Assembly (NCBI GenBank): GCA_030998225.1 | Contig: JAPYXD010000475.1 | Coordinates: forward strand, 1,240,001 to 1,304,000 | Direction: 5' to 3' | Source of the DNA: Diplolepis rosae | Lineage: Eukaryota; Arthropoda; Insecta; Hymenoptera; Diplolepididae | Length of the DNA stretch: 64,000 nt | Part shown: positions 14,436 to 24,530 of the stretch, piece by piece | Layout of the letters: every line of letters starts with the position of its first letter | How positions within the stretch are numbered: the first letter of the stretch is position 1 | Made by a program: the position numbers and the translations under genes | The notes under the pieces: model-generated | What the model saw: only the letters and a program-made list of their open reading frames with translations | Database searches by the model: none | What the model was told of the DNA's origin: nothing

Positions 14436-15457
14436 AAAAGGCATTACACTCAGGCCATTAATTTCCTTGATTGCGTATTGCTTGTAAATGTCTATTAAAC
14501 CTATTTGTTTATAAGCTTGTTTAGTTGACAAAAATTGAAATTACTCAATTTCCTACTCTTTCAACAACGCATTACACTCTGGACATCAATTTCCATGATT
14601 GCGTATTGCTTGTAAATGTCTATTAAACCTATTTGTTTATAACCTTGTTTAGGTAACAAAAATCGAAATTACTTCATTTTCTACTTTTTTAACAACGTGT
14701 TACAATCTGGGATTAATTTCGTTCATTGCGTACTGCTTGTCAATGTCTATTAAAATTATTTGTTTGTAATCTTGTAGAGTTAACAAAAATCGAAATTACT
14801 TAATTTTCTACTTTTTCAACAACGCATTACAGTCTGGACATCAATTTCGTTCAGTGCGTATTGCTTGTAACTGTTTATTCAAACTTATGTTTCAGAACAT
14901 CGTTATTTATCCAAAAAACGAGATTACATAATTTTCTACTTTTTCAACAACGTATTAAATTATGGACGTTAATTTCGAACACTGCGTATTGCTTGAAAAT
15001 GTCTATTAAACCTATTTGTTTATAAGCTTGTTTAGTTAACAAAAATCGAAATTACTTAATTTTCTTCTTTTTCAACAGATCATTACAATCTGGACATTAA
15101 TTTCGTTTATTGTATACTGATTGTAAATGTCTATTAAACTTATTTGTTTATAACCTTGTTTAGTTAACAAAAATCGAAATTACATAATTTTCTACTGTTT
15201 CAACATTGCATTACGCTCTGGACATTTATTTCCTTGATTGCGTATTGCTTGTAAATGTCAATTAAACCTATTTGTTTATAACCTTGTTTAGGTAACAAAA
15301 ATCGAAATTACTTCATTTTCCACTTTTTTAGCAATGCATTACACTCTGGCCATTAATTTCGTTCTTTGTGTATTCCTTATGAATGTTTATCAAACTTATT
15401 ATTCATAACATCGTTATTTAACCAAAAATCGAAATTACTTAATTTTCTACTTTTTCC
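14436..15457 (+). repeat. 8-mer HOR following the second 5-mer
   Basis: It is a full A to H unit sharing 'cttatgtttcag/cat' in D and 'gtttattgtatactg' in F with the unit at 9452. It has private changes such as 'gcattacagtctgg' in D, so it has begun to diverge from that copy. Confidence 0.87.
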
Positions 15458-15967
15458 AAAAGGCATTACACTCAGGCCATTAATTTCCTTGATTGCGTAT
15501 TGCTTGTAAATGTCTATTAAACCTATTTGTTTATAAAATTGTTTAGTTGACAAAAATTGAAGTTACTCAATTTCCTACTCTTTCAACAACGTGTTACATT
15601 CTGGGATTAATTTCGTTCATTGCGTACTGCTTGTCAATGTCTATTAAAATTATTTGTTTGTAATCTTGTAGAGTTAACAAAAATCGAAATTACTTAATTT
15701 TCTACTTTTTAAACAACGCATTACTCTCTGGACATCAATTTCGTTCATTGCGTATTGCTTGTAAATGTCAATTAAACCTATTTGTTTATAACCTTGTTTA
15801 GGTAACAAAAATCGAAATTACTTCATTTTCCACTTTTTTAGCAATGCATTACACTCTGGCCATTAATTTCGTTCTTTGCGTATTCCTTATGAATGTTTAT
15901 CAAACTTATTATTCATAACATCGTTATTTAACCAAAAATCGACATTACTTAATTTTCTACTTTTTCC
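15458..15967 (+). repeat. 4-monomer HOR (A-C-D/G-H, 510 bp)
   Basis: This is the shortest HOR in the window. A has 'ataaaattgtttag'; B is gone; C follows with the start 'gtgttacattctgg'; the third monomer (15712-15839) is a D/G hybrid; and H has the 'gcgtattcc' form. It is the extra unit that makes the second approximately 5-kb segment (13798-19290) longer than the first (8814-13797). Confidence 0.88.
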
Positions 15968-18900
15968 AAAAGGCATTACACTCAGGCCATTAATTTCCTT
16001 GATTGCGTATTGCTTGTAAATGTCTATTAAACCTATTTGTTTATAAGCTTGTTTAGTTGACAAAAATTGAAATTACTCAATTTCCTACTCTTTCAACAAC
16101 GCATTACACTCTGGACATCAATTTCCATGATTGCGTATTGCTTGTAAATGTCTATTAAACCTATTTGTTTATAACCTTGTTTAGGTAACAAAAATCGAAA
16201 TTACTTCCTTTTTTACTTTTCTAACAGCGTATTACAATCTGGGATTAATTTCGTTCATTGCGTACTGCTTGTCAATGTCTATTAAAATTATTTGTTTATA
16301 ATCTTGTAGAGTTAACAAAAATCGAAATTACTTAATTTTCTACTTTTTCAACAACGCATTACACTCTGGACATCAATTTCGTTCATTGCGTATTGCTTGT
16401 AACTGTTTATTCAAACTTATTTTTCATAACATCGTTATTTATCCAAAAAACGAGATTACATAATTTTCTACTTTTTCAACAACGTATTAAATTATGGACG
16501 TTAATTTCGAACACTGCGTATTGCTTGTAAATGTCTATTAAACCTATTTGTTTATAACCTTGTTTAGGTAACAAAAATCGAAATTACTCAATTTTCTACT
16601 TTTTCAACAACGCATTACACTCTGGACATTAATTTCGTTCATTGCGTATTGCCTGTAAATGTCTATTAAACCTATTGGCTTATAACCTTGTTTAGTTAAC
16701 AAAAATCGAAATTACTTAATTTTCTACTTTTTCAACAACGTATTAAATTATGGACGTTAATTTCGAACACTGCGTATTGCTTGTAAATGTCTATTAAACC
16801 TATTTGTTTATAAGCTTGTTTAGTTAACAAAAATCGAAATTACTTAATTTTCTACTTTTTCAACAGATCATTACAATCTGGACATTAATTTCGTTCATTG
16901 TATACTGATTGTAAATGTCTATTAAACTTATTTGTTTATAACCTTGTTTAGTTAACAAAAATCGAAATTACATAATTTTCTACTTTTTTCAACATTGCAT
17001 TACGCTCTGGACATTTATTTCCTTGATTGCGTATTGCTTGTAAATGTCAATTAAACCTATTTGTTTATAACCTTGTTTAGGTAACAAAAATCGAAATTAC
17101 TTCACTTTCCTCTTTTTTAGCAATGCATTACACTCTGGCCATTAATTTCGTTCTTTGTGTATTCCTTATGAATGTTTATCAAACTTATTATTCATAACAT
17201 CGTTATTTAACCAAAAATCGAAATTACTTAATTTTCTACTTTTTCCAAAAGGCATTACACTCAGGCCATTAATTTCCTTGATTGCGTATTGCTTGTAAAT
17301 GTCTATTAAACCTATTTGTTTATAAGCTTGTTTAGTTGACAAAAATTGAAATTACTCAATTTCCTACTCTTTCAACAACGCATTACACTCTGGACATCAA
17401 TTTCCATGATTGCGTATTGCTTGTAAATGTCTATTAAACCTATTTGTTTATAACCTTGTTTAGGTAACAAAAATCGAAATTACTTCATTTTCTACTTTTT
17501 TAACAACGTGTTACAATCTGGGATTAATTTCGTTCATTGCGTACTGCTTGTCAATGTCTATTAAAATTATTTGTTTGTAATCTTGTAGAGTTAACAAAAA
17601 TCGAAATTACTTAATTTTCTACTTTTTCAACAACGCATTACACTCTGGACATCAATTTCGTTCATTGCGTATTGCTTGTAACTGTTTATTCAAACTTATT
17701 TTTCATAACATCGTTATTTATCCAAAAAACGAGATTACATAATTTTCTACTTTTTCAACAACGTATTAAATTATGGACGTTAATTTCGAACACTGCGTAT
17801 TGCTTGTAAATGTCTATTAAACCTATTTGTTTATAAGCTTGTTTAGTTAACAAAAATCGAAATTACTTAATTTTCTACTTTTTCAACAGATCATTACAAT
17901 CTGGACATTAATTTCGTTCATTGTATACTGATTGTAAATGTCTATTAAACTTATTTGTTTATAACCTTGTTTAGTTAACAAAAATCGAAATTACATAATT
18001 TTCTACTTTTTCAACATTGCATTACGCTCTGGACATTTATTTCCTTGATTGCGTATTGCTTGTAAATGTCAATTATACCTATTTGTTTATAACCTTGTTT
18101 AGGTAACAAAAATCGAAATTACTTCACTTTCCTCTTTTTTAGCAATGCATTACACTCTGGCCATTAATTTCGTTCTTTGTGTATTCCTTATGAATGTTTA
18201 TCAAACTTATTATTCATAACATCGTTATTTAACCAAAAATCGAAATTACTTAATTTTCTACTTTTTCCAAAAGGCATTACACTCAGGCCATTAATTTCCT
18301 TGATTGCGTATTGCTTGTAAATGTCTATTAAACCTATTTGTTTATAAGCTTGTTTAGTTGACAAAAATTGAAATTACTCAATTTCCTACTCTTTCAACAA
18401 CGCATTACAATCTGGACATCAATTTCCATGATTGCGTATTGCTTGTAAATGTCTATTAAACCTATTTGTTTATAACCTTGTTTAGGTAACAAAAATCGAA
18501 ATTACTTCCTTTTTTACTTTTCTAACAGCGTATTACAATCTGGGATTAATTTCGTTCATTGCGTACTGCTTGTCAATGTCTATTAAAATTATTTGTTTAT
18601 AATCTTGTAGAGTTAACAAAAATCGAAATTACTTAATTTTCTACTTTTTCAACAACGCATTACACTCTGGACATCAATTTCGTTCATTGCGTATTGCTTG
18701 TAACTGTTTATTCAAACTTATTTTTCATAACATCGTTATTTATCCAAAAAACGAGATTACATAATTTTCTACTTTTTCAACAACGTATTAAATTATGGAC
18801 GTTAATTTCGAACACTGCGTATTGCTTGTAAATGTCTATTAAACCTATTTGTTTATAAACTTGTATAGTTAACAAAAATCGAAATTACTCAATTTTCTAC

Positions 18901-19290
18901 TTTTTCAACAACGCATTACACTCTGGACATCAATTTCGTTCATTGCGTATTGCTTGTAAATGTCTATTAAACTTATTTGTTTATAACCTTGTTTAGTTAA
19001 CAAAAATCGAAATTACATAATTTTCTACTTTTTCAACATTGCATTACGCTCTGGACATTTATTTCCTTGATTGCGTATTGCTTGTAAATGTCAATTAAAC
19101 CTATTTGTTTATAACCTTGTTTAGGTAACAAAAATCGAAATTACTTCATTTTCCACTTTTTTAGCAATGCATTACACTCTGGCCATTAATTTCGTTCTTT
19201 GCGTATTCCTTATGAATGTTTATCAAACTTATTATTCATAACATCGTTATTTAACCAAAAATCGAAATTACTTAATTGTCTACTTTTTCC
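15968..19290 (+). repeat. 10-mer HOR plus two 8-monomer HORs
   Basis: A starts lie at 15968, 17247 and 18269, giving 1,279, 1,022 and 1,022 bp. This repeats the 10474-13797 series in order. The 10-mer has one private monomer at about 16606-16733 with 'cctattggcttataacc'. H in the last unit carries 'tttgcgtattcc'. Confidence 0.88.
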
Positions 19291-20440
19291 AAAAGGCATT
19301 ACACTCTGGACATCAATTTCCATGATTGCGTATTGCTTGTAAATGTCTATTAAACCTATTTGTTTATAACCTTGTTTAGTTAACAAAAATCGAAATTACT
19401 TCCTTTTTTACTTTTTTAACAGCGTATTACAATCTGGGATTAATTTCGTTCATTGCGTACTGCTTGTCAATGTCTATTAAAATTATTTGTTTATAATCTT
19501 GTAGAGTTAACAAAAATCGAAATTACTTAATTTTCTACTTTTTCAACAACGCATTACACTCTGGACATCAATTTCGTTCATTGCGTATTGCTTGTAACTG
19601 TTTATTCAAACTTATTTTTCATAACATCGTTATTTATCCAAAAAACGAGATTACATAATTTTCTACTTTTTCAACAACGTATTAAATTATGGACGTTAAT
19701 TTCGAACACTGCGTATTGCTTGTAAATGTCTATTAAACCTATTTGTTTATAAACTTGTATAGTTAACAAAAATCGAAATTACTCAATTTTATACTTTTTC
19801 AACAACGCATTACACTCTGGACATCAATTTCGTTCATTGCGTATTGCTTGTAAATGTCTATTAAACTTATTTGTTTATAACCTTGTTTAGTTAACAAAAA
19901 TCGAAATTACATAATTTTCTACTTTTTCAACAACGTATTAAATTATGGACGTTAATTTCGAACACTGCGTATTGCTTGTAAATGTCTATTAAACCTATTT
20001 GTTTATAAGCTTGTTTAGTTAACAAAAATCGAAATTACTTAATTTTCTACTTTTTCAACAGATCATTACAATCTGGACATTAATTTCGTTCATTGTATAC
20101 TGATTGTAAATGTCTATTAAACTTATTTGTTTATAACCTTGTTTAGTTAACAAAAATCGAAATTACATAATTTTCTACTTTTTCAACATTGCATTACGCT
20201 CTGGACATTTATTTCCTTGATTGCGTATTGCTTGTAAATGTCAATTAAACCTATTTGTTTATAACCTTGTTTAGGTAACAAAAATCGAAATTACTTCACT
20301 TTCCACTTTTTTAGCAATGCATTACACTCTGGCCATTAATTTCGTTCTTTGTGTATTCCTTATGAATGTTTATCAAACTTATTATTCATAACATCGTTAT
20401 TTAACCAAAAATCGAAATTACTTAATTTTCTACTTTTTCC
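19291..20440 (+). repeat. 9-monomer HOR opening with an A/B hybrid (1,150 bp)
   Basis: The first monomer starts as A ('aaaaggcattacactc') but switches at once to B ('tggacatcaatttccatg'), so the crossover lies within about the first 16 bases. Then come C, D, E, a D-start monomer, E, F, G and H. It looks like the 10-mer with one monomer lost at its left end. Confidence 0.87.
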
Positions 20441-20567
20441 AAAAGGCATTACACTCAGGCCATTAATTTCCTTGATTGCGTATTGCTTGTAAATGTCTAT
20501 TAAACCTATTTGTTTATAAGCTTGTTTAGTTGACAAAAATTGAAATTACTCAATTTCCTACTCTTTC
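20441..20567 (+). repeat. Monomer type A
   Basis: A has the lead 'aaaaggcattacactcaggc', then 'tttccttgattgcg', the linker 'ataagcttgtttagttgac', and 'aaaattgaaattactc', ending 'cctactctttc'. It is 127 bp because the preceding H keeps an extra C. Its 'cactcagg' (others have 'cactctgg') makes it the best marker of the HOR start. Some A copies (1023, 4089, 31405, 42754) are A/B or A/F hybrids with 'ataaccttgtttagg' or 'ataaccttgtttagtt' in the second half. Confidence 0.93.
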
Positions 20568-20695
20568 AACAACGCATTACACTCTGGACATCAATTTCCA
20601 TGATTGCGTATTGCTTGTAAATGTCTATTAAACCTATTTGTTTATAACCTTGTTTAGGTAACAAAAATCGAAATTACTTCATTTTCTACTTTTTT
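20568..20695 (+). repeat. Monomer type B
   Basis: B is marked by 'catcaatttccatgattg' and by 'accttgtttaggtaac', ending 'ttcattttctactttttt'. A sub-variant with 'ttccttttttacttttc' followed by 'taacagcg' marks some units (for example 18269, 21463, 32299 and 54084) and is useful for tracing duplications. The second half is very like G. Confidence 0.93.
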
Positions 20696-20822
20696 AACAA
20701 CGTGTTACAATCTGGGATTAATTTCGTTCATTGCGTACTGCTTGTCAATGTCTATTAAAATTATTTGTTTGTAATCTTGTAGAGTTAACAAAAATCGAAA
20801 TTACTTAATTTTCTACTTTTTC
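20696..20822 (+). repeat. Monomer type C (127 bp)
   Basis: C is recognised by 'acaatctgggattaa', 'gtactgcttgtcaatg', 'ttaaaattatttg' and 'atcttgtagagttaac'. It is one base shorter than the family through the change of 'ggacatt' to 'gggatt', and this is constant in the copies I checked, so the deletion was fixed before the HOR spread. The first bases vary between 'cgtgttac' and 'cgtattac' between HOR lineages. Confidence 0.93.
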
Positions 20823-20950
20823 AACAACGCATTACACTCTGGACATCAATTTCGTTCATTGCGTATTGCTTGTAACTGTTTATTCAAACTTATGTTTCAT
20901 AACATCGTTATTTATCCAAAAAACGAGATTACATAATTTTCTACTTTTTC
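20823..20950 (+). repeat. Monomer type D
   Basis: D has the common start 'aacaacgcattacactctgg' but a distinct second half: 'aactgtttattcaaac', 'cataacatcgttatttatcc' and 'aaaaaacgagattac'. The stretch 'cataacatcgttattta' is shared only with H and the D-derived types, four monomers away in the HOR. The D' variants of the divergent block have 'tttcttcaaac' and 'aacaatattac' or 'aacgatattac'. Confidence 0.93.
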
Positions 20951-21078
20951 AACAACGTATTAAATTATGGACGTTAATTTCGAACACTGCGTATTGCTTG
21001 TAAATGTCTATTAAACCTATTTGTTTATAAGCTTGTTTAGTTAACAAAAATCGAAATTACTTAATTTTCTACTTTTTC
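20951..21078 (+). repeat. Monomer type E
   Basis: E is marked by 'cgtattaaattatggacg' and 'aatttcgaacactgcg', then 'ataagcttgtttagtt'. Alternative second halves are 'ataaacttgtatag' and 'ataaccttgtttattt'. E' forms have 'gcattaaattgtggacg' and 'gaacaatgcgtatggc' or 'gaacattgcg'. N monomers combine the E start with the B middle ('ttaatttccatg'). Confidence 0.93.
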
Positions 21079-21206
21079 AACAGATCATTACAATCTGGAC
21101 ATTAATTTCGTTCATTGTATACTGATTGTAAATGTCTATTAAACTTATTTGTTTATAACCTTGTTTAGTTAACAAAAATCGAAATTACATAATTTTCTAC
21201 TTTTTC
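21079..21206 (+). repeat. Monomer type F
   Basis: F starts 'aacagatcattacaatctgg' and has 'cattgtatactgattg' in place of the usual core, then 'ttaaacttatttg' and 'ataaccttgtttagttaac', ending 'cataattttctac'. It is the most often missing type: the 894-bp HORs at 4089 and 4983 have a D-like monomer in its place, and the 638-bp HORs lack it entirely. Confidence 0.92.
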
Positions 21207-21334
21207 AACATTGCATTACGCTCTGGACATTTATTTCCTTGATTGCGTATTGCTTGTAAATGTCAATTATACCTATTTGTTTATAACCTTGTTTAGGTAA
21301 CAAAAATCGAAATTACTTCACTTTCCTCTTTTTT
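21207..21334 (+). repeat. Monomer type G
   Basis: G starts 'aacattgcattacgctctgg', then 'catttatttccttg', 'aatgtcaattaaacc' and 'ataaccttgtttaggtaac', ending 'ttcactttcc' or 'ttcattttcc' and a T run. In this copy the sequence is 'tcaattatacc', a variant shared with 12583, 18071 and 53887 that marks related units. Confidence 0.92.
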
Positions 21335-21462
21335 AGCAATGCATTACACTCTGGCCATTAATTTCGTTCTTTGTGTATTCCTTATGAATGTTTATCAAAC
21401 TTATTATTCATAACATCGTTATTTAACCAAAAATCGAAATTACTTAATTTTCTACTTTTTCC
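21335..21462 (+). repeat. Monomer type H
   Basis: H starts 'agcaatgcattacactctgg' then 'ccattaatttcg', with the altered core 'ttgtgtattccttatgaatg', then 'tttatcaaac' and 'cataacatcgttatttaacc'. A 'gcgtattcc' version is private to units 18269, 21463, 32299 and 54084 plus the short unit at 15458. H always precedes A in intact HORs. Confidence 0.92.
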
Positions 21463-23378
21463 AAAAGGCATTACACTCAGGCCATTAATTTCCTTGATTG
21501 CGTATTGCTTGTAAATGTCTATTAAACCTATTTGTTTATAAGCTTGTTTAGTTGACAAAAATTGAAATTACTCAATTTCCTACTCTTTCAACAACGCATT
21601 ACAATCTGGACATCAATTTCCATGATTGCGTATTGCTTGTAAATGTCTATTAAACCTATTTGTTTATAACCTTGTTTAGGTAACAAAAATCGAAATTACT
21701 TCCTTTTTTACTTTTCTAACAGCGTATTACAATCTGGGATTAATTTCGTTCATTGCGTACTGCTTGTCAATGTCTATTAAAATTATTTGTTTATAATCTT
21801 GTAGAGTTAACAAAAATCGAAATTACTTAATTTTCTACTTTTTCAACAACGCATTACACTCTGGACATCAATTTCGTTCATTGCGTATTGCTTGTAACTG
21901 TTTATTCAAACTTATTTTTCATAACATCGTTATTTATCCAAAAAACGAGATTACATAATTTTCTACTTTTTCAACAACGTATTAAATTATGGACGTTAAT
22001 TTCGAACACTGCGTATTGCTTGTAAATGTCTATTAAACCTATTTGTTTATAAACTTGTATAGTTAACAAAAATCGAAATTACTCAATTTTCTACTTTTTC
22101 AACAACGCATTACACTCTGGACATCAATTTCGTTCATTGCGTATTGCTTGTAAATGTCTATTAAACTTATTTGTTTATAACCTTGTTTAGTTAACAAAAA
22201 TCGAAATTACATAATTTTCTACTTTTTCAACATTGCATTACGCTCTGGACATTTATTTCCTTGATTGCGTATTGCTTGTAAATGTCAATTAAACCTATTT
22301 GTTTATAACCTTGTTTAGGTAACAAAAATCGAAATTACTTCATTTTCCACTTTTTTAGCAATGCATTACACTCTGGCCATTAATTTCGTTCTTTGCGTAT
22401 TCCTTATGAATGTTTATCAAACTTATTATTCATAACATCGTTATTTAACCAAAAATCGAAATTACTTAATTTTCTACTTTTTCCAAAAGGCATTACACTC
22501 AGGCCATTAATTTCCTTGATTGCGTATTGCTTGTAAATGTCTATTAAACCTATTTGTTTATAAGCTTGTTTAGTTGACAAAAATTGAAATTACTCAATTC
22601 CCTACTCTTTCAACAACGCATTACACTCTGGACATCAATTTCCATGATTGCGTATTGCTTGTAAATGTCTATTAAACCTATTTGTTTATAACCTTGTTTA
22701 GGTAACAAAAATCGAAATTACTTCATTTTCTACTTTTTTAACAACGTGTTACAATCTGGGATTAATTTCGTTCATTGCGTACTGCTTGTCAATGTCTATT
22801 AAAATTATTTGTTTGTACTCTTGTAGAGTTAACAAAAATCGAAATTACTTAATTTTCTACTTTTTAAACAACGCATTACACTCTGGACATCAATTTCGTT
22901 CATTGCGTATTGCTTGTAACTGTTTATTCAAACTTATGTTTCATAACATCGTTATTTATCCAAAAAACGAGATTACATAATTTTCTACTTTTTGAACAAC
23001 GTATTAATTTATGGACGTTAATTTCGAACACTGCGTATTGCTTGTAAATGTCTATTAAACCTATTTGTTTATAAGCTTGTTTAGTTAACAAAAATCGAAA
23101 TTACTTAATTTTCTACTTTTTCAACAGATCATTACAATCTGGACATTAATTTCGTTCATTGTATACTGATTGTAAATGTCTATTAAACTTATTTGTTTAT
23201 AACCTTTTTTAGTTAACAAAAATCGAAATTACATAATTTTCTACTTTTTCAACATTGCATTACGCTCTGGACATTTATTTCCTTGATTGCGTATTGCTTG
23301 TAAATGTCAATTAAACCTATTTGTTTATAACCTTGTTTAGGTAACAAAAATCGAAATTACTTCATTTTCCACTTTTTT

Positions 23379-24530
23379 AGCAATGCATTACACTCTGGAC
23401 ATCAATTTCGTTCATTGCGTATTGCTTGTAACTGTTTCTTCAAACTTATTTTTCATAACATCGTTATTTAACCAAAAAACAATATTACATAATTTTCTAC
23501 TTTTTCAACAATGCATTAAATTGTGGACGTTAATTTCGAACAATGCGTATGGCTTGTAAATGTCTATTAAACCTATTTGTTTATAAACTTGTATAGTTAA
23601 CAAAAATCGAAATTACTCAATTTTCTACTTTTTCAACAACGCATTACACTCTGGACATTAATTTCGTTCATTGCGTATTGCCTGTAAATGTCTATTAAAC
23701 CCATTTGATTATAACCTTGTTTAGTTAACAAAAATCGAAATTACTTAATTTTCCACTTTTTTAACAACGCAATACACTCTGGACATTAATTTCGTTCATT
23801 GCGTCTTGCCTGTAAATGTCTATTAAACCTATTGGTTTATAACCTTGTTTAGTTAACAAAAATCGAGATAACATAATTTTCTACTTTTTTAACAACGCAT
23901 TACACTCTGGACATTAATATCGTTCATTGCGTATTGCTTGTAACTGTTTCTTCAAACTTATTTTTCATAACATCGTTATTTAACCAAAAAACGATATTAC
24001 ATAATTTTCTACTTTTTCAACAATGCATTAAATTGTGGACGTTCATTTCGAACATTGCGTATTGCTTGCAAATGTCTATTAAACCTATTTGTTTATAAAC
24101 TTGTATAGTTAACAAAAATCGAAATTACTCAATTTTCTACTTTTTCAACAACACTTTATACTCTGGACATCAATTTCGTTCATTGCGTATAGCATGTAAA
24201 TATCTATTAAACCTATTTGTTTATAACATTTTTTAGCGATCAAAAATCGAAATTACTTAATGTTCAACATTTTTCACAACGCATTAAACTCTGGCCATTA
24301 ATTTCGTTCACAGTCTATTGATTGTGTATGCTCATCAAACTTATTTGTATATAACATTGTTTAGTTAACAAAAATCAAAATTACTTAATTTTCTACTTTT
24401 TCAACAATATATTACACTCTGGCCATTAATTTCGTTCTTTGTGTATTCCTTATGAATGTTTATCAAACTTATTATTCATAACATCGTTATTTAACCAAAA
24501 ATCGAAATTACTTAATTTTCTACTTTTTCC
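23379..24530 (+). repeat. Divergent block, copy 1: D'-E'-I-J-D''-E''-K-L-H
   Basis: The block opens with an H start ('agcaatgcattacactctgg') joined to a D-type body ('acatcaatttcgttc'). Diagnostic strings are 'tttcttcaaac' (D'), 'gcgtatggcttg' (E'), 'gcctgtaaatg' with 'cccatttgatt' (I), 'gcaatacactc' with 'cctattggtttat' (J), 'gtatagcatgtaaatatc' (K) and 'cacagtctattgattg' (L). These types are rare outside this block and its copies at 34215-35111 and 55875-56898, apart from a few in the interlude and at 1023-2043. Confidence 0.87.

Larger units (their letters stand above)
20441..21462 (+). repeat. Reference 8-monomer higher-order repeat (A-B-C-D-E-F-G-H, 1,022 bp)
   Basis: This copy shows all eight monomer types in canonical order and is used here as the reference unit. 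The monomer lengths sum as 127+128+127+128x5 = 1,022 bp. The unit opens with the A start 'aaaaggcattacactcag' and closes with H ending in 'ctactttttcc'. The same order recurs at 1, 3067, 5877, 7791 and many later positions, so monomers eight apart are far more alike than neighbours, which is the definition of a higher-order repeat. Unit starts about 1,022 bp apart recur across the window. Confidence 0.95.

Noticed and set aside
20441..21462. Promoters at the repeated 'tttataa' strings in the monomers
   Set aside because: These occur in most monomers as a result of AT-rich composition; without a transcript or initiator context they are not evidence of promoters.
20441..21462. Recurrent GTTAAC palindromes as binding sites
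   Set aside because: The 6-bp palindrome is part of the conserved 'tagttaacaaaaatcg' segment, but B and G have 'ggtaac' and D and H lack it, so there is no sign that the palindrome itself is maintained.
22786..22980. 64-codon open frame (TTG start) across a C-D monomer junction
   Set aside because: It lies wholly within satellite monomers. The frame is open only because 'gtaatc' has become 'gtactc' in this C monomer, removing a TAA; sister monomers have the stop. There is no start context or conservation of coding type.
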